From assembly GCA_001695595.3 (NCBI GenBank), contig MBPM02000002.1, positions 806,001-870,000 of the forward strand: DNA of 64,000 bases. Reading direction: 5' to 3'. A model generated the notes under the pieces. The model was given only the letters and a program-made list of their open reading frames with translations, was not told where the DNA came from and searched no databases. Source of the stretch: Plasmopara viticola. Lineage: Eukaryota; Oomycota; Peronosporomycetes; Peronosporales; Peronosporaceae. A program made the translations under genes and the position numbers. Shown in pieces: positions 12,655 to 24,328 of this stretch (positions are counted from its first letter, which is position 1; every line of letters starts with the position of its first letter).

Positions 12655-12932
12655 ATCGCAGGATGCTGGTAGCAAAATCCGACCCATATTGGGACCGGGT
12701 TCCGTACCCCTCATTACACTATGGGGCTTTTTCGGTCAGTGGGGCGTCCCCCACCCAAACTACCCAATCGGGCGCGTTTTGGTAGGGCAGTCACACACTC
12801 GGGTGTGATGGCTCGTCCACTTTAGTGACCTATCTCCGGCTGCCTTAATTCGGATCCTATGGGTATCGAACCAGGTACCTCCCGGTCCTGGATCGAACGG
12901 CTAACCGCTCGAGCCACAGGGTCGGTTCGAAT
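12655..12932 (-). mobile_element. tRNA-derived SINE-like element, copy 1
   Basis: Read on the minus strand from about 12930, it opens with a tRNA-like head: an A-box-like TGGCTCGAGCGGTTAG whose flanks pair as a D-arm, and a B-box GGTTCGATACC some 40 bases on. A body of about 190 bp follows, ending near CCCAATATGGGTCGGAT. The body recurs at 30.97-31.2 kb in the same orientation. Internal RNA polymerase III boxes plus a dispersed body fit a SINE. No flanking target-site duplication was established by eye. Confidence 0.65.
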
Positions 12933-15225
12933 TCTGGACAGAGCCAATCAGTTATGGCGGATTGTTTAACATCCATAGGATATGACTCTATTTTTGACTT
13001 GATGACGGTAATGTAAACACAGGAATCGTTGTTTCATAAGCTGAATAAGCAAGATGGCGTAGATGCACTCGCACCAATCAGTACAGTTAGTGAACAAAGC
13101 GATGAGCTACTTGTGAGTCTAGTATATTAATGCCGGATAGATGGGAGGACCCGTAGCCTGCCGCTATCTTTTTGTAAATGCTACATCAATTGGTGAATGC
13201 CATTATTCTGATGTCAACAACAAACCATCCATATGCAGTCCGTCAGACAAAAAAAGTCAAGTGTGGGCTCAAAAAGTTTTGAGCTGGAGCATCACATCTG
13301 TGGACCGACAAGCTATTTTTGGTCGAATTTTAACCACCCAATCGGTTTATATATAGATGGGTTCACACGTTTTTAAAAAACGGGTTAGACTCGATTTGAG
13401 TATTAGAGGCACAAAGTTTCTAACATTTGGGAGAGATGCTGATTGGCAGAAAAAGGTGTCTGACTCCTAATAAAACCTAGCTGAACATAGATAGCAGAGC
13501 AAGGTGCATGCTTTAAAGAAAGAAGCTTAACCATAGGGGTCAAGTATTGTCGATTTGATCAAAAATAAAACATCGTTATACCACTTGTGACACATTCGCG
13601 TTTTTCTAAGGCTAGCAATTGAAGAAAATTAGGGCGCTGAGCGAGAATCGCTATTTATTTGTAGTTCAAAGGAATAGTTACAAGTAAGCAGCCTTAGTTA
13701 TCAAAATTGCAATTCCGTATTTGAGTAGATACTGAAGTCCGAGGCAACAGTCACAAAGAGGGCACAAGAATAGCGAATATTCATCACGGTCAAAAAGGCA
13801 TGCTAACCCCTGAACGTCGAGCCAAAAATGGAACTTCTACTGGAAGTAAGTCCATCGTTGCACTGTCAACTCTTATGGGTACCATTCCTTCTTAAACATC
13901 AAGTCAGCGACCCGATGCAAGAACTTTCGATCGGTTCCCACAAAACGATTTGAAAACACAAGATTTCATTTCCAATTTAGATCAATTTAATATCTGATAC
14001 GTGTATGTGTGTTCATTATATGCTTGATCGGCTACCTGATTTTAGCATGCTCAGCTTTTTTAAATTAAGCAACTTCATCTCAGCATCTGCCTGGCTAATT
14101 GATCAAGCAATCGGAAGAGGGCGGTACCGAAATTGTCTCCAAGAAAAAGCAGTGTATCTTAATTTCCATTTCGCACTTTCTCAAGAAACCATTGAGCGTG
14201 ATTCTAAATTTAATTGTTGATGGCAGGTTTTTGCTCACGTTCCAGTTTTACAATCGAGGCAAAATGGCAGAACAATTAAGCTTATGTCAGCATCGCCGAC
14301 AAAAAGCAGTGCAACTTATACATGTTAAACACAAGAGCGTCGGAAACATCAGAAGTACATCAATTCTTTAGAGTCGACCGCTTGCCCGATTACATGAAGG
14401 CTTCAGGGTATTGACTGATCGCATACGAAAGCACATCTCAGCAATGTTCTTCGGTACGGACCACTGTTGATACAGAAGAAGCAAACATGGCCAAGTCAAA
14501 AAAATCTGACCTAGATACAGATGCTTCTCAGTCAAGTAAAATTTAAGATTATGACCAATGCTATCATCAAGCCTTTGGCCCCCACAACATTCCCAGCCGA
14601 AAATAAAATCGTACTTGACACAACACGAAGATTTGTTAAAGTAAAAAATGTAATCTGATAAGCCGACATCTAAGTACACGTCGAAACTACAGCGCAGCTA
14701 AACGATATTCCAGCGGCTTCGTGCCGAAAGTTGTAATATTGTTTGTCAAGCTGACGAAATACAGAGACAGAAGTTTTTGTCATGTATCAGAGAGGTAAAT
14801 TTGACTGCCATGCTTGCATATTTGAGGACGGTGTAATATTTTAACACTTCTCGTCGTCCTCGGTTGCTGTCAGCGGGATGCCTAGGCTCAATGAAAGATC
14901 TAGGTCACGCGCGGGCTTTGCCACATACGCGCACGCAAGGTCCACGTCGGCTTTGATTACTATATTGAAAGAATACAAACCCTTTTTGTCAGAGTGACGG
15001 GCCCTTTTATGGTATACACATGCTCTTGCTTACAAGTGGGAGAAAAAGAAAAATTTGCGAAGGAGTGTGCCGGAGCTTGTCTATGGCAAAACGTGGCTCG
15101 TACATGCTGTTTTTGTTGCAGGTGTGTTACTCCTGGTGAGAGCTTGCGCTATCTGAAAGGTCAACCTCTTTTCAAATGAACGACGCCTTTGGCGTGATAA
15201 TGCATACCATATTCTTCTCAAACCT

Positions 15226-15594
15226 TCACAATTTCAGGCTCTTTTTTACAGGAGACGTACGCACAATACGCGACTTATTTAAGCCTTCTTGGAGAAAGTG
15301 CATAGGCGAACTACAAGCTCGTGCTCGACGAGCTGGCTTGTAGACATAATCTTTAATTCTGGTGCCGATGTGTCGTTTTGAAATGACACCTTTGCCCGAA
15401 AGTTGGACAAATTTAAAGCTGGTGCTGACCAAGGCGACTTGTTCAGCATAAAAGCTAGACCAGCGTGTTGTTTGACTTGCTTGATTGTTTGTTAGACTGC
15501 TGGGTTGGGATCGTCTGCTTAGGGCTTGTTTGGATCGTAAACGCTGTCGACTGTACACACCGCGAGCTGAACCTAAGTCTTTTTTCTTTTGCAT
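15226..15594 (-). CDS. Uncertain hypothetical ORF, basic
   Basis: An ATG-started frame of 122 residues, rich in Arg, Lys and Ser (MQKKKDLGSARGVYSRQRLR at the start). I recognise no domain. It is isolated in gene-poor sequence, without a neighbour or a convincing promoter, and may be chance or a decayed repeat frame. Confidence 0.2.
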   Translation of the reverse strand: MQKKKDLGSARGVYSRQRLRSKQALSRRSQPSSLTNNQASQTTRWSSFYAEQVALVSTSFKFVQLSGKGVISKRHIGTRIKDYVYKPARRARACSSPMHFLQEGLNKSRIVRTSPVKKSLKL

Positions 15595-15842
15595 TTGTTT
15601 AAATACACAGCTTTGTGTCCTATGTCAACCTAGACCAGGTACTTCAAAAATTAAAATTAGATACTATAAACGGGTAGGAAGCAGCAAATCGTTCTCACAC
15701 CGATATGCTTTTGGCATTGGATCCTTCAGCCAACGTAACGATGGTTAGGTTTTTAAGCAATTGAGTTTGTGCTTTTTGCAACGCTCAACCTAATTAAAAG
15801 TTAATGATGACGTCGGCACGATAGCGAGCGCTGCAGCTGCAC

Positions 15843-15870
15843 CTTCGGATCCTGAGAGTTCGATCCGAAG
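15843..15870 (+). other. Short palindrome with a B-box-like loop (tRNA-like)
   Basis: CTTCGGATC and GATCCGAAG form a perfect 9-bp stem around the loop CTGAGAGTTC, and AGTTCGATCC resembles a tRNA B-box. About 30 bases upstream TAGCGAGCG is a weak A-box. No full cloverleaf can be drawn, so at most this is a tRNA-derived scrap. Confidence 0.3.
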
Positions 15871-17059
15871 AATCCGGTATATCTATAAAATAATACTTTG
15901 ATGTGGTGTTTCTATTTTGAAATTCATAGCAAATTGCACTTTACTATTTGTCTGAGTTCAAGAGTTGGTTGACTTGACCTCGTCATATTGCAGCGTCCCT
16001 ATAGAGTTTCTGCCCTGTATGCTAAATTTGGCCATATATCGATGCACGAGAGAGTCAAAAATTCGTAAACCGTAATTTAGGCCAAAAAGTGCGGCCCACG
16101 TTAAAGAATATAAGACTTTAAGCTGTACGATAGCTCACCGATTTTTTCACCGGCTCCGAATCATCGAAAGACGCCTTCTCCATAACTTTTGGCAGTCGAA
16201 GAGATCTTCTCCTTAAACCCGAGTTCGAGCTGCTTCACAAGCATCAAATAGACTTGTCGTTTACCAAACATAAGGCAAGAACTAAAAAACCAAGGTACAG
16301 CCTTGTATCGTTATACCCGCGCTTGGAGCTTAGAGTAGAACAAGACCGGACACATCAAGTGGTCGGAGTAAATCAGTAAGCATTTGATATGAACTATGGT
16401 ATAAGAAAAAAAGTAGCATGGTTGTAATCTGACTCGAGCATGAAGTCTGATCGCGCCGAAATCAAGCGCTTTTTCGTGTGGATCACTTAAGGAGCGTCTC
16501 GTTGACTCATTCCAGATGTACTTATCCGTTGAATGACGTCAAGAAATCTCGAATAGGAACCAGAAGATCCTCCTTCTACTGTCCTGCTTTTTATAGATGT
16601 ACGCTAAGACATGGCAACACTACGTCGATGCATCACACTTCTATCATCCAGGCCTTCTTCAATATATTAGCTTTCATTTAAGTCGGACGTTCGATCTGAA
16701 TTCTGAAGGCTTTTCTGTCTCTTTGGGTACACCCCTTTGAATCAAAAGCACGATACCTTCGCTATTGTTAGTGGGACCATGGTGGTCATCGCTTTTGTCA
16801 AATTATAGTATTCGTCAAAGATCAGCTTTAAAATTTTAAAATAAGTGGCTCTTAACTAGCACTCTTTGAGCATTTCGAGATGTTGAGATGATTGTGTGTG
16901 TTAAAAAAAATACATCTAACACCGAAAAAATGTCGCTATTGAGCTAGTCAAGTTCATACGAATGTGTAATGCGCTAAACCGACAGACATTAGCTCAAAGT
17001 CGCACTTGAACCGTATTTCGGTCATGAGAATCGTAGGCGTATCGATATCAATTAGCTCA

Positions 17060-18300
17060 TACTTAAAAGTGTTGAAGATACATTATTACAATACCACCAA
17101 TAATGTCCTGTTGTGACGTCACAGTAACTATAAACGATTGCTCACTCTGAAGTAGTGTTAAATGAAAATTTCTATGTTGTTCGATTGGCGGCTCAAAAGA
17201 GGTGGAATCGGTGCTGACACTATGAGCCGTGCCGGTACTTCTCACGCCTCTGAAGATTCTTAAGAATAATTAAAGCTTTTATCCGTTGGGTGCAAAGCAA
17301 TAAGCTGCATTCTATGCTCGTACTCTGCAGCACCCTTAGTAAAGTCGATGTGTTGGTAATTGGTATGAGATTGCTTGGCTAAAGACTCGGTGTCGCCTTC
17401 GAAAGAGTAAGATAGAATGATTTCCCAGCGTCAGGCGACACACTACATGTTTTGCTTCTGAAGCTGCCGGCATGCGACATCTGGTAAATGCAATCCGGGA
17501 GTCCATTCATCCTGAACTTGTGCATAGTGTGACTTGTAAACTAATTTCGCCGCATCGTAATAGATCTACTTGTCATGTCTTGCTCAATTTCGATCCCGAG
17601 GAAGAACTTGAGCTGGCCCTATCCGTCAGCTGAAAACGATCACTTGATACTTGCTTGGTATCCGGGCCTCAAACTGACAAAGAGTATGTGTGGAGACAAT
17701 TGTGAGCACGACGTGACCACGGCCGGAGCACCCTATCGAAACGCAGTAGGGTAAATCATGTATCTCATGGTATGTACTCGACCAGACCTCGCGGCAGCAG
17801 TGGGAGTACCCAGCCAATTTGTGGCGGATCCATGTCCAGCCCTCGAATCTCTCACAAAAACATGCAGCGGGTGCTGCAGCTGGAGATCCTCGGGTCTCTA
17901 TTGGACAGGGTTTGATCATCAAAAGCATAGTCGCATCGCCTAGTGAGCAAGTCGCTAGACCCACGATCATCAAGTTAGAAACCGGCACTCCATGCCCAAA
18001 TTCAAAATTTGTGCCTGCATAAGACATGGCATCAACACTCCTGTGCTTACCGTACCCAGATAATTACACACCTGAAGCAAGCTCACACAGAGCACTGTAT
18101 GTATTTCCATCCTTTCTATAAAAAACGTATATTAAGTCTTTTTCGGCTGTATCGTTGAGTGTTCGATTGAAGCACGGGAGTATGGGGAGCAGGAGTAAAT
18201 ACATATGCAGGTCTTTAATTAGCCGTGCTTCCTCTACTGACTGTGGATATCGACCCTCAATCAGCAATTTCTTGGATTTTGTGCGTGCGTCCAAACTTTC
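17060..18300 (-). pseudogene. Degenerate dispersed repeat with minus-strand coding remnant, copy A
   Basis: The segment matches 32330-33080 over several blocks in the same orientation. On the minus strand a frame from 18294 ends CELASG at a GTGTGT donor; an acceptor (TTATGCAG) about 60 bases on resumes in frame as TNFEFGHGVPVSNL, giving a spliced reading that copy B also supports. A later shared block reads EYEHRMQLIALHPT. Stops and frame breaks occur in both copies. I do not recognise the ancestral protein. Copy A carries about 300 bp of extra sequence, including copia debris, that copy B lacks. Confidence 0.5.
17683..17840 (+). mobile_element. Ty1/copia reverse transcriptase/RNase H fragment
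   Basis: The plus-strand frame reads APYRNAVG, a stop, then IMYLMVCTRPDLAAAVG and SQFVADP. This is the hallmark block of copia polyproteins just before the RNase H domain. It is short, carries an in-frame TAA, and lies inside repeat copy A, so it is a dead fragment. No long terminal repeats were found around it. Confidence 0.7.
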
Positions 18301-18660
18301 TTTGGAACGACGAGTTTAGGAAGCACGGGAACTATCAAAGGCGTGAATAGCCCACAAATGGTTTCAATTCTGTGAGCCGAAAGAACTTGCTCTTTTGTAG
18401 AATTTACGACCCTGCTTACACGGAAGTCTACAGAGCGACAATTCTATGACGCATTTATGTCATGTCATAGATTTATAGATGTGACCAGAAGCAATTTACC
18501 TATAGCTTAGTTGTAAGCGCAACACAAAGGGTCTTGGCATGAATGTCACTAGACAGTGACCAATTGGACTGAAAGAATTGTAAGCTGTAATCATAACAAG
18601 TTTGTACACCCATATTTTTACTTGTCCACTCACACGCGGATGCACGTCTCTTCAAAGATA

Positions 18661-18766
18661 AGACACACAAGAGGCTGACTATTATGTGCAGCAGTCAAAG
18701 TTAAAACACACAGGAGGCTGACCATTATGTGCAGCAGTATTCAATTACACACATAAGAGCCTGTAT
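18661..18766. repeat. Tandem duplication, ~43-bp unit
   Basis: Two near-identical units begin at about 18661 and 18704 and share GAGGCTGACTATTATGTGCA with few changes. A third, partial unit (ACACACATAAGAGCCTG) follows. No function is suggested. Confidence 0.75.
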
Positions 18767-19499
18767 AAGCTTTGTTGACTTGTACACCGACAACTACAAG
18801 GCGCACTAGCTGCCTATGCTCTGTTTACTGTTTTTGCACAGGCACAGTCATGTGACAATGACTCTACACGATACTTAACGTCTTGCGGCTATGGCTTGAC
18901 AAAAGTGCAACAGCAAATTTGAATAGGAGACTAAATAACGTCACAAGCACGGCTCGAGAATGAGACATGTCACGGCAGAAGTTGCATATTTTATGCAAAT
19001 AGTTCCGCCGACGCGAAATTCATGTATTAATAGCGATTCAAGCGCGATCGCTTTCAATCAAGGTGGGATGAGAATTTTGCCCAGCAAAGTGTACCATCAC
19101 GTTTCTAGCTCCGCTACACGAATGTGTTTTGTCTTTTCTGTCGTCTGAGCTTTCTCGCGATAAATTGCGCTCAATTTTGATAAAGATTATGTGAACAACG
19201 TCGACGTAAAGTTCCACAAAATTAAAAGAACTTTTAAATTTACAACTAAGCATTTCACAGCATAAATCACGATTTTTCGCTTACTTTGGCCCAATCGAGG
19301 AGTCCGACGAAGCTGGGAGAGGTGTAATGCCTTAATTCTGTGTCTGTGGAGAAATCGGGCGAGACGAAGCATAACAATTGTTGTTACGATGAAAATTGCA
19401 ATGATTTGGTGATTGCAATGTCACGTCCGACAAAACTGAAGCTTCTGGAAGACGAAAAATTACAAATCGCCTTGTGAGCAATTTGAGGCGGCTGAACAA
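18767..19499. other. Stretch without recognisable gene
   Basis: Short frames on both strands only; nothing with a domain signature. It separates the tandem repeat from the pseudogene that starts near 19500. Confidence 0.5.
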
Positions 19500-20370
19500 G
19501 CTTTTATAGGCAATAAACCGTGAAAATGCAATGACAGCCAAGCAGGATCAACACAACAGGGCTGTAATCTCTGTTTATTGTGCGAGTGTTGCCTTGCACT
19601 CTGTAGCACCACCGCCACCACTGTCTTTTTCCTACAACTACTGTATCTGATAAGTATGCCTGCTTGGCAAACTTGACATTCACGAAGTCGCTGAAATCAC
19701 AGAAGGCAACAAGCGCTCATCAAGCCAATGCAATTTTTAATTTTCGACCTTTTCCAAAATAGCGAGCGACTGTTGATACTAAAAGACGGATCGTTCGCGA
19801 GCGCAGCCATGAGCAAGCCAACAACTTTGTCGTTCAATTTTATTGTAGCTCGGCAACAAGTCGCGGGCAATCAGCAAACGAGTACTATGGTGACTTCAGC
19901 TCGTTATCCGATGAATTGAAGGAACAAAGGGAGCACACACCAAAACCTCCACCTATCGTCAAGAAGACCGCCTTTGACAACAGGAAGACTTTTTCAAATT
20001 TCATCGTTTACAAAGGCTTTGCGTCCCTACCAATCAGTCAATTTGGTGCGTTCGAACTCCACAAACAGCTTCAGCTTGGTCGCTGGTATCTGCAACCCGA
20101 GCATTCCGGATACCTGTGCTAAACTCGGACGTGTATGGATCGTGCAATCCGACAGCAGCGACTCCAGCAAGCAAAACTACTCCACTTTCTCCACCCCTTG
20201 ACAAGCTCTACTTTGGCATGGCACACGATAAACAAAAGCATTTATAGGAGGCCCTCGGTCACTTTTTTTTCGCTCATAAAATGGCAATTCGACTGGCGAC
20301 AAGGTCGTGGAAGCGCGCAAGCTAGCTTCGCCAGTTTCCAATCGATTGCGACACGATCAGTTGGGATAAA
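19500..20370 (+). pseudogene. Inverted, degenerate copy of the Tyr-repeat/TPR exon of the SH2/TPR gene
   Basis: On the plus strand this region aligns by eye with the minus-strand exon at about 200-1110. Shared landmarks are HSVAPP, ATVSDKYACLANL, a Tyr repeat (YYGDFSSLSDELKE), PPIVKK, DVYGSCNPTAAT, DKLYFGMAH and a TPR-like end. Relative to the gene it lacks about 190 bp (with the second Tyr repeat), has a one-base frame loss near 20060, and has an in-frame TAG at 20245-20247. The SH2 and N-terminal exons are absent. It is a non-functional partial duplicate in opposite orientation. Confidence 0.85.
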
Positions 20371-22747
20371 AACTTGTCGTCCCTTTTTGTTCGTGTGAGA
20401 CGCGCATATAAAGATGTGCGCCCTTTGCTGTCGCGTGTACGTTACGGCGTTGGCCTGTGCTGATGTATAGCGCTTGATTCGGAAGAGCTAGTTCACGGCG
20501 CCTTTCAAACACGAAAAGCATACTATGTGCTTTTTTGAAAATTTTCAACGAACGCGATTAGCGAGAATGGCTGGTGTAGTGGCTGTGCAACACAAACGAC
20601 ACATAACCTAATGCGTCTTTCAGAAGACAAAACTCTCGGAAGGCAAGCCTATTCCGTATACAGTTGATACCACGACTTATCGGCGGACGCACTTTAAATT
20701 CTGCTTTAACTATATGCGGATGCTACTGTGCTAAACGAAATACAAGTACAGTAATCTTCAATGTTAAGCGCAATGCCCGACCTTATTACGTCGTTGAAAG
20801 CATCGTTGGCTTTGCTGAGACTATTCAGCATGTGACACGTTTTGTTCGATTGAAGCAAACGCTACTGCCTTTACATAGAAGTGTAAGAAATGAGGATCCG
20901 ACGAAGGCATGCAGCATCTCTTTTGCAGCTAACAGAATTAGGTAATCGTATCTGTCAATACAAAAAAGGACACCCATATTCTGAGCATGCTGAGGCTTAC
21001 AAAAACAAGAGCTGATGGGTAGGTGTAAGTTCGAGGCAATTTAATAAATTAAACATTTCAAAGGCAATTTAGTGAATTGAAAAAAAATCAAATAAAAGGC
21101 CTTGTATTCCGATACCTCACGCTATCTGCACGTTAAGAGCTACTAATCTACAATTCATGATGGTCAAGTTGTTAAGTATGCATTGCGCCAAAGGCTCAGT
21201 CAATAAGATAATTGCGGGTGCGGCGCTATCCGATAAGAAAGTCGACATTTTCCGCATGACTGTTTGGTTTAGCGAAATTGAGCTGATCCGAAAGGCGCTA
21301 TATTAATATTCGCGACTATTGAAGTCATTTTTTGCATGTGATAGGTTTAAAACCTTTGCATTGTTTCTTTGCTTCATGGGACGCGCGACATATCATGTGA
21401 TTTTAATTGATACAAATGTCTGCTAACCGGGGAACAGTTCTTGTATTCGTAAAGTGTGTACAAATCCTTATTAGAAATTTTGCGGTGAAGACATTGCCAA
21501 AGAAGAAAAACTATTGTTGGAGCAATTCAGCACCAAACAATTACATCAGTCGTGTTAATGCATGGCACGGGTGATGTCAAAGAAAATGGGGTGATGATTT
21601 GGATATAAGAAGTTGTTGATTGAAATTGGAGTAATGTGGCGTCGAGAATTAATTCCATAATATTGCGTACGCAATGCTGCTGACAGAGCTTATGTGGCAA
21701 GTGTGCGGCTTGGAATTTGGTAGTCGAAGATATAGCCTTTCGCCGTAACTAGCAGGAAAAGGGCGAGAGGTACTCGCCTAAACTTCGATGCGGGTATCTA
21801 CTTAATACGCTAACAAACTACTGTACACAGACTCCGCACTTCTAGAGCGTATTTGGTTTTGAATTCGGATAGTGTGGGAGTTTAAATAGCCATATACTCT
21901 GCCTTTTTTTTCTCTGGCCTGATTCTTTGGCCTTCGTGAATGCTTCAGAAGACTTCTGAAGCGCATAAAGACGAGGTATGTAAATGCTCTGTGAAGAATT
22001 TCTAGTAGAGGAACATGGAGTCGTCAGCATTGATAATACCGACGCCAAAGGAAGATTGTCCACCAGAACAGACGCGGCTCACTGTAAGCTTTAACACCTT
22101 TGATGGAGTAAAGTTCCTATTCTAGCTAAAGCAAAAGCTGACGCAAGTTTTTTTATCGTCCGGTACAGAAAACGTGTGCAATTACGCTTCTTTATGACCA
22201 CCATGAATAAAGAACTTAGTTTTTAATTCATGGTGCAAGAGAAAACTTCAGCCAGCAGAGTCCAGTTGCAATACCTGGTCTTTTTAACAGACTGCGCATG
22301 AGTGCGGTCAAAACAGAGTTGGTTTTTTTGCAGGCCAAGAAAGTGACACATCAGATTTCAGGCGACATGGGTAGGTGGAGATATACATGCCGGTGACGAG
22401 GAAGAAGACGTCCGAGCTATGGGCAAGCATACAAGCAATCACCCTTTGTGATGCTACACGCTGGTGTGTACCCTGCGCCTAGCGCCGATGTCCAGAAACC
22501 GATTAGCTGGCATGCCGTAAGAAATTGACAGCATTTATTAGGCAGCGGGCAAGAAGTTCATTTGTCAATTAAGACAAAAGAATTAAAAAGGCCACCCCGA
22601 AAAGATCCGTGCTTTGTAACACTGATCGCGCTATTAAGCATGGCTGGTTGGTTCTTGAGGCAATGATGAAGGTAGTAAGTAGATCCTGTTCGACTCGAGC
22701 GGTCAAAAATTTAGAACGATGGTCCAATGTAGAATGGATTTTGCCAT
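20371..22747. other. Gene-poor AT-rich stretch
   Basis: No gene recognised on either strand. Frames 20664-20945 plus and 21842-22063 minus have no family signature and no splice partners that I can see. Confidence 0.55.
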
Positions 22748-22885
22748 ATGCTGAGGTTCGATGAGCACACTAACGCGACATTGTCACTGTTTGAAGAGCG
22801 ACAGGAACGAGGGTCACTGTGCCTTGGATCTTGGGTGCATCTTGGAGTACAGACTTTAGATTTGGCAGCGTTTCACGCTACTTAA
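22748..22885 (+). CDS. Short uncertain ORF or gene remnant
   Basis: A 45-residue ATG frame (MLRFDEHTN, SLFEERQERGSLCLGSW) has protein-like composition but no recognised family. With the small frame at 23294 on the same strand it may be debris of one former gene. Confidence 0.2.
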   Translation: MLRFDEHTNATLSLFEERQERGSLCLGSWVHLGVQTLDLAAFHAT

Positions 22886-23293
22886 TCTAGACCTGGATGC
22901 GAAAAATAATCTCACTGAGGAAACGTCGTGGCGAAGGAGCCACAAATTTTGGGGTCGGTGGAAATCATAAATGTAAAGTATCTTCCGCTCTTCTTTCAGC
23001 GGTGTCGTGCTTTTATTAACAAACAGAACACTATCAGTGTGAACACTTCGTCAACGTGTTATTATTTGAAATGGCGAAAATTGACACTAATTTTACTTAT
23101 GGGTCTCACGTTTTGCACCCGTCAGCGGAGCTTTCTGATAAAATTTGACCTCGTGATGATTGGTAGGCTGGTCAAGTCCGTCATACTGGGACGGGAAGGT
23201 TGCAACATGTCGAAGTCTTCATACGGCAAGTCATATATATAAAAAATGATCGATAAGATCGCCTAGTATGTGTGTAGTTGAGCTCTCTGTCGT

Positions 23294-23449
23294 ATGCTTG
23301 ACCGTTTGGATGCAGTCAATCTGGAGAGGACAAGCGTTACTCTGGGCCGCCGTGAGTCTCTGGGGTTCGTAGCGTACGGTGTCGTTGTGGCCATCAAAAT
23401 GGCCAGGCTACTTGTGAAGCCCAATGAAGATTTGCCTCTTCTCAAATAA
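23294..23449 (+). CDS. Short uncertain ORF or gene remnant
   Basis: A 51-residue frame (MLDRLDAVNLERTSVTLGRR, a hydrophobic VAYGVVVAI, ending PNEDLPLLK) has balanced, protein-like composition. A stop lies five codons upstream of its ATG. No family recognised; it may be the tail of a decayed gene. Confidence 0.25.
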   Translation: MLDRLDAVNLERTSVTLGRRESLGFVAYGVVVAIKMARLLVKPNEDLPLLK

Positions 23450-24115
23450 AAATAAATGCATAAGCCAAACCTTAATCCTCAACCGTTCTCAATCCATGAT
23501 TATGGTAGAAAAAATTGATGATCCTGTTGCGTCTTCTGGAGTGGTTCTTTAGCATCTACGTATTCATACGTGCAATCCATGGCGCCAATTCATCATTCCT
23601 ATTTTCTCCGCCCAATCGGACATTTACGCTGACTGATGGACCACGGATGATTAGACACAAACGTATCGCGGCTATCTAATACGTAAGCTAATTCACGTAG
23701 AGCGTAGCTGTGTCGTCGACCAGATTTTGCGTACATGATCGAAAAGTGCCCCGCAATCATTTTTGTTATACATGAAATTATAAAAAGATTAGATGATAAA
23801 CCAGACCACCGCAAAATGAAGAGTAGCTGCTTGGTGTATGGTAAAAGTCAAAGCGTGAGTATAATATCGCCAATAATGATCTCTACGGGCACGACGAGGT
23901 AGATGGGGCCGAGCACCAACGCTTGTAAGGGACTGTTATTACATCAGATCATACCTAATGTAATTAAAATTGCAAAGTTGCGGCACTTTGATTACACATA
24001 ATTACTTACGTATTTTTTAATACTGCTGTAATTATTCATAGCACAGCCAACAAATCTGCTCCATGAATGAAGTCCCACATGGTTGAATCAAATGAGTCAA
24101 TTTTGTGCAACGCCG
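23450..24115. other. Stretch without recognisable gene upstream of the HECT ligase
   Basis: Nothing recognised except short frames. The part after about 24000 is AT-rich and grades into the CCAAT cluster before the HECT gene. Confidence 0.5.
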
Positions 24116-24186
24116 CCAATCAAGCCCCTTATCGTAGGCTGCTTTCACTGCCCAATCAACTTCTACCGTTTGAAATATCTCCCAAT
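24116..24186 (+). promoter_or_regulatory. Cluster of three CCAAT boxes upstream of the HECT ligase gene
   Basis: CCAAT occurs at 24116, 24152 and 24182 in the same orientation, 36 and 30 bases apart and about 145-210 bases before the HECT start codon. This matches the usual place for NF-Y-type boxes, but such short motifs can arise by chance. Confidence 0.4.
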
Positions 24187-24328
24187 CGAGTCAAAGTTAT
24201 CAGTTTTTGTCTGACTCTTTTCAGTGTAGGCCCCATTTTTAAATTGCACAACCAGACTTATCGTCGTGGTCCAAGTCCAACTTTTGGAGGTTCACTATTG
24301 ATTCAAGCGCCCAAGTGGCACAGTTAAC

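Larger units (their letters stand above)
12933..17055. other. Gene-poor AT-rich stretch
   Basis: No intact gene recognised. It contains one longer basic frame (15226-15594 minus, listed separately) and a small tRNA-like palindrome at 15843-15870. Other frames, such as 14099-14371 plus and 14368-14679 minus, lack family signatures. Confidence 0.55.
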
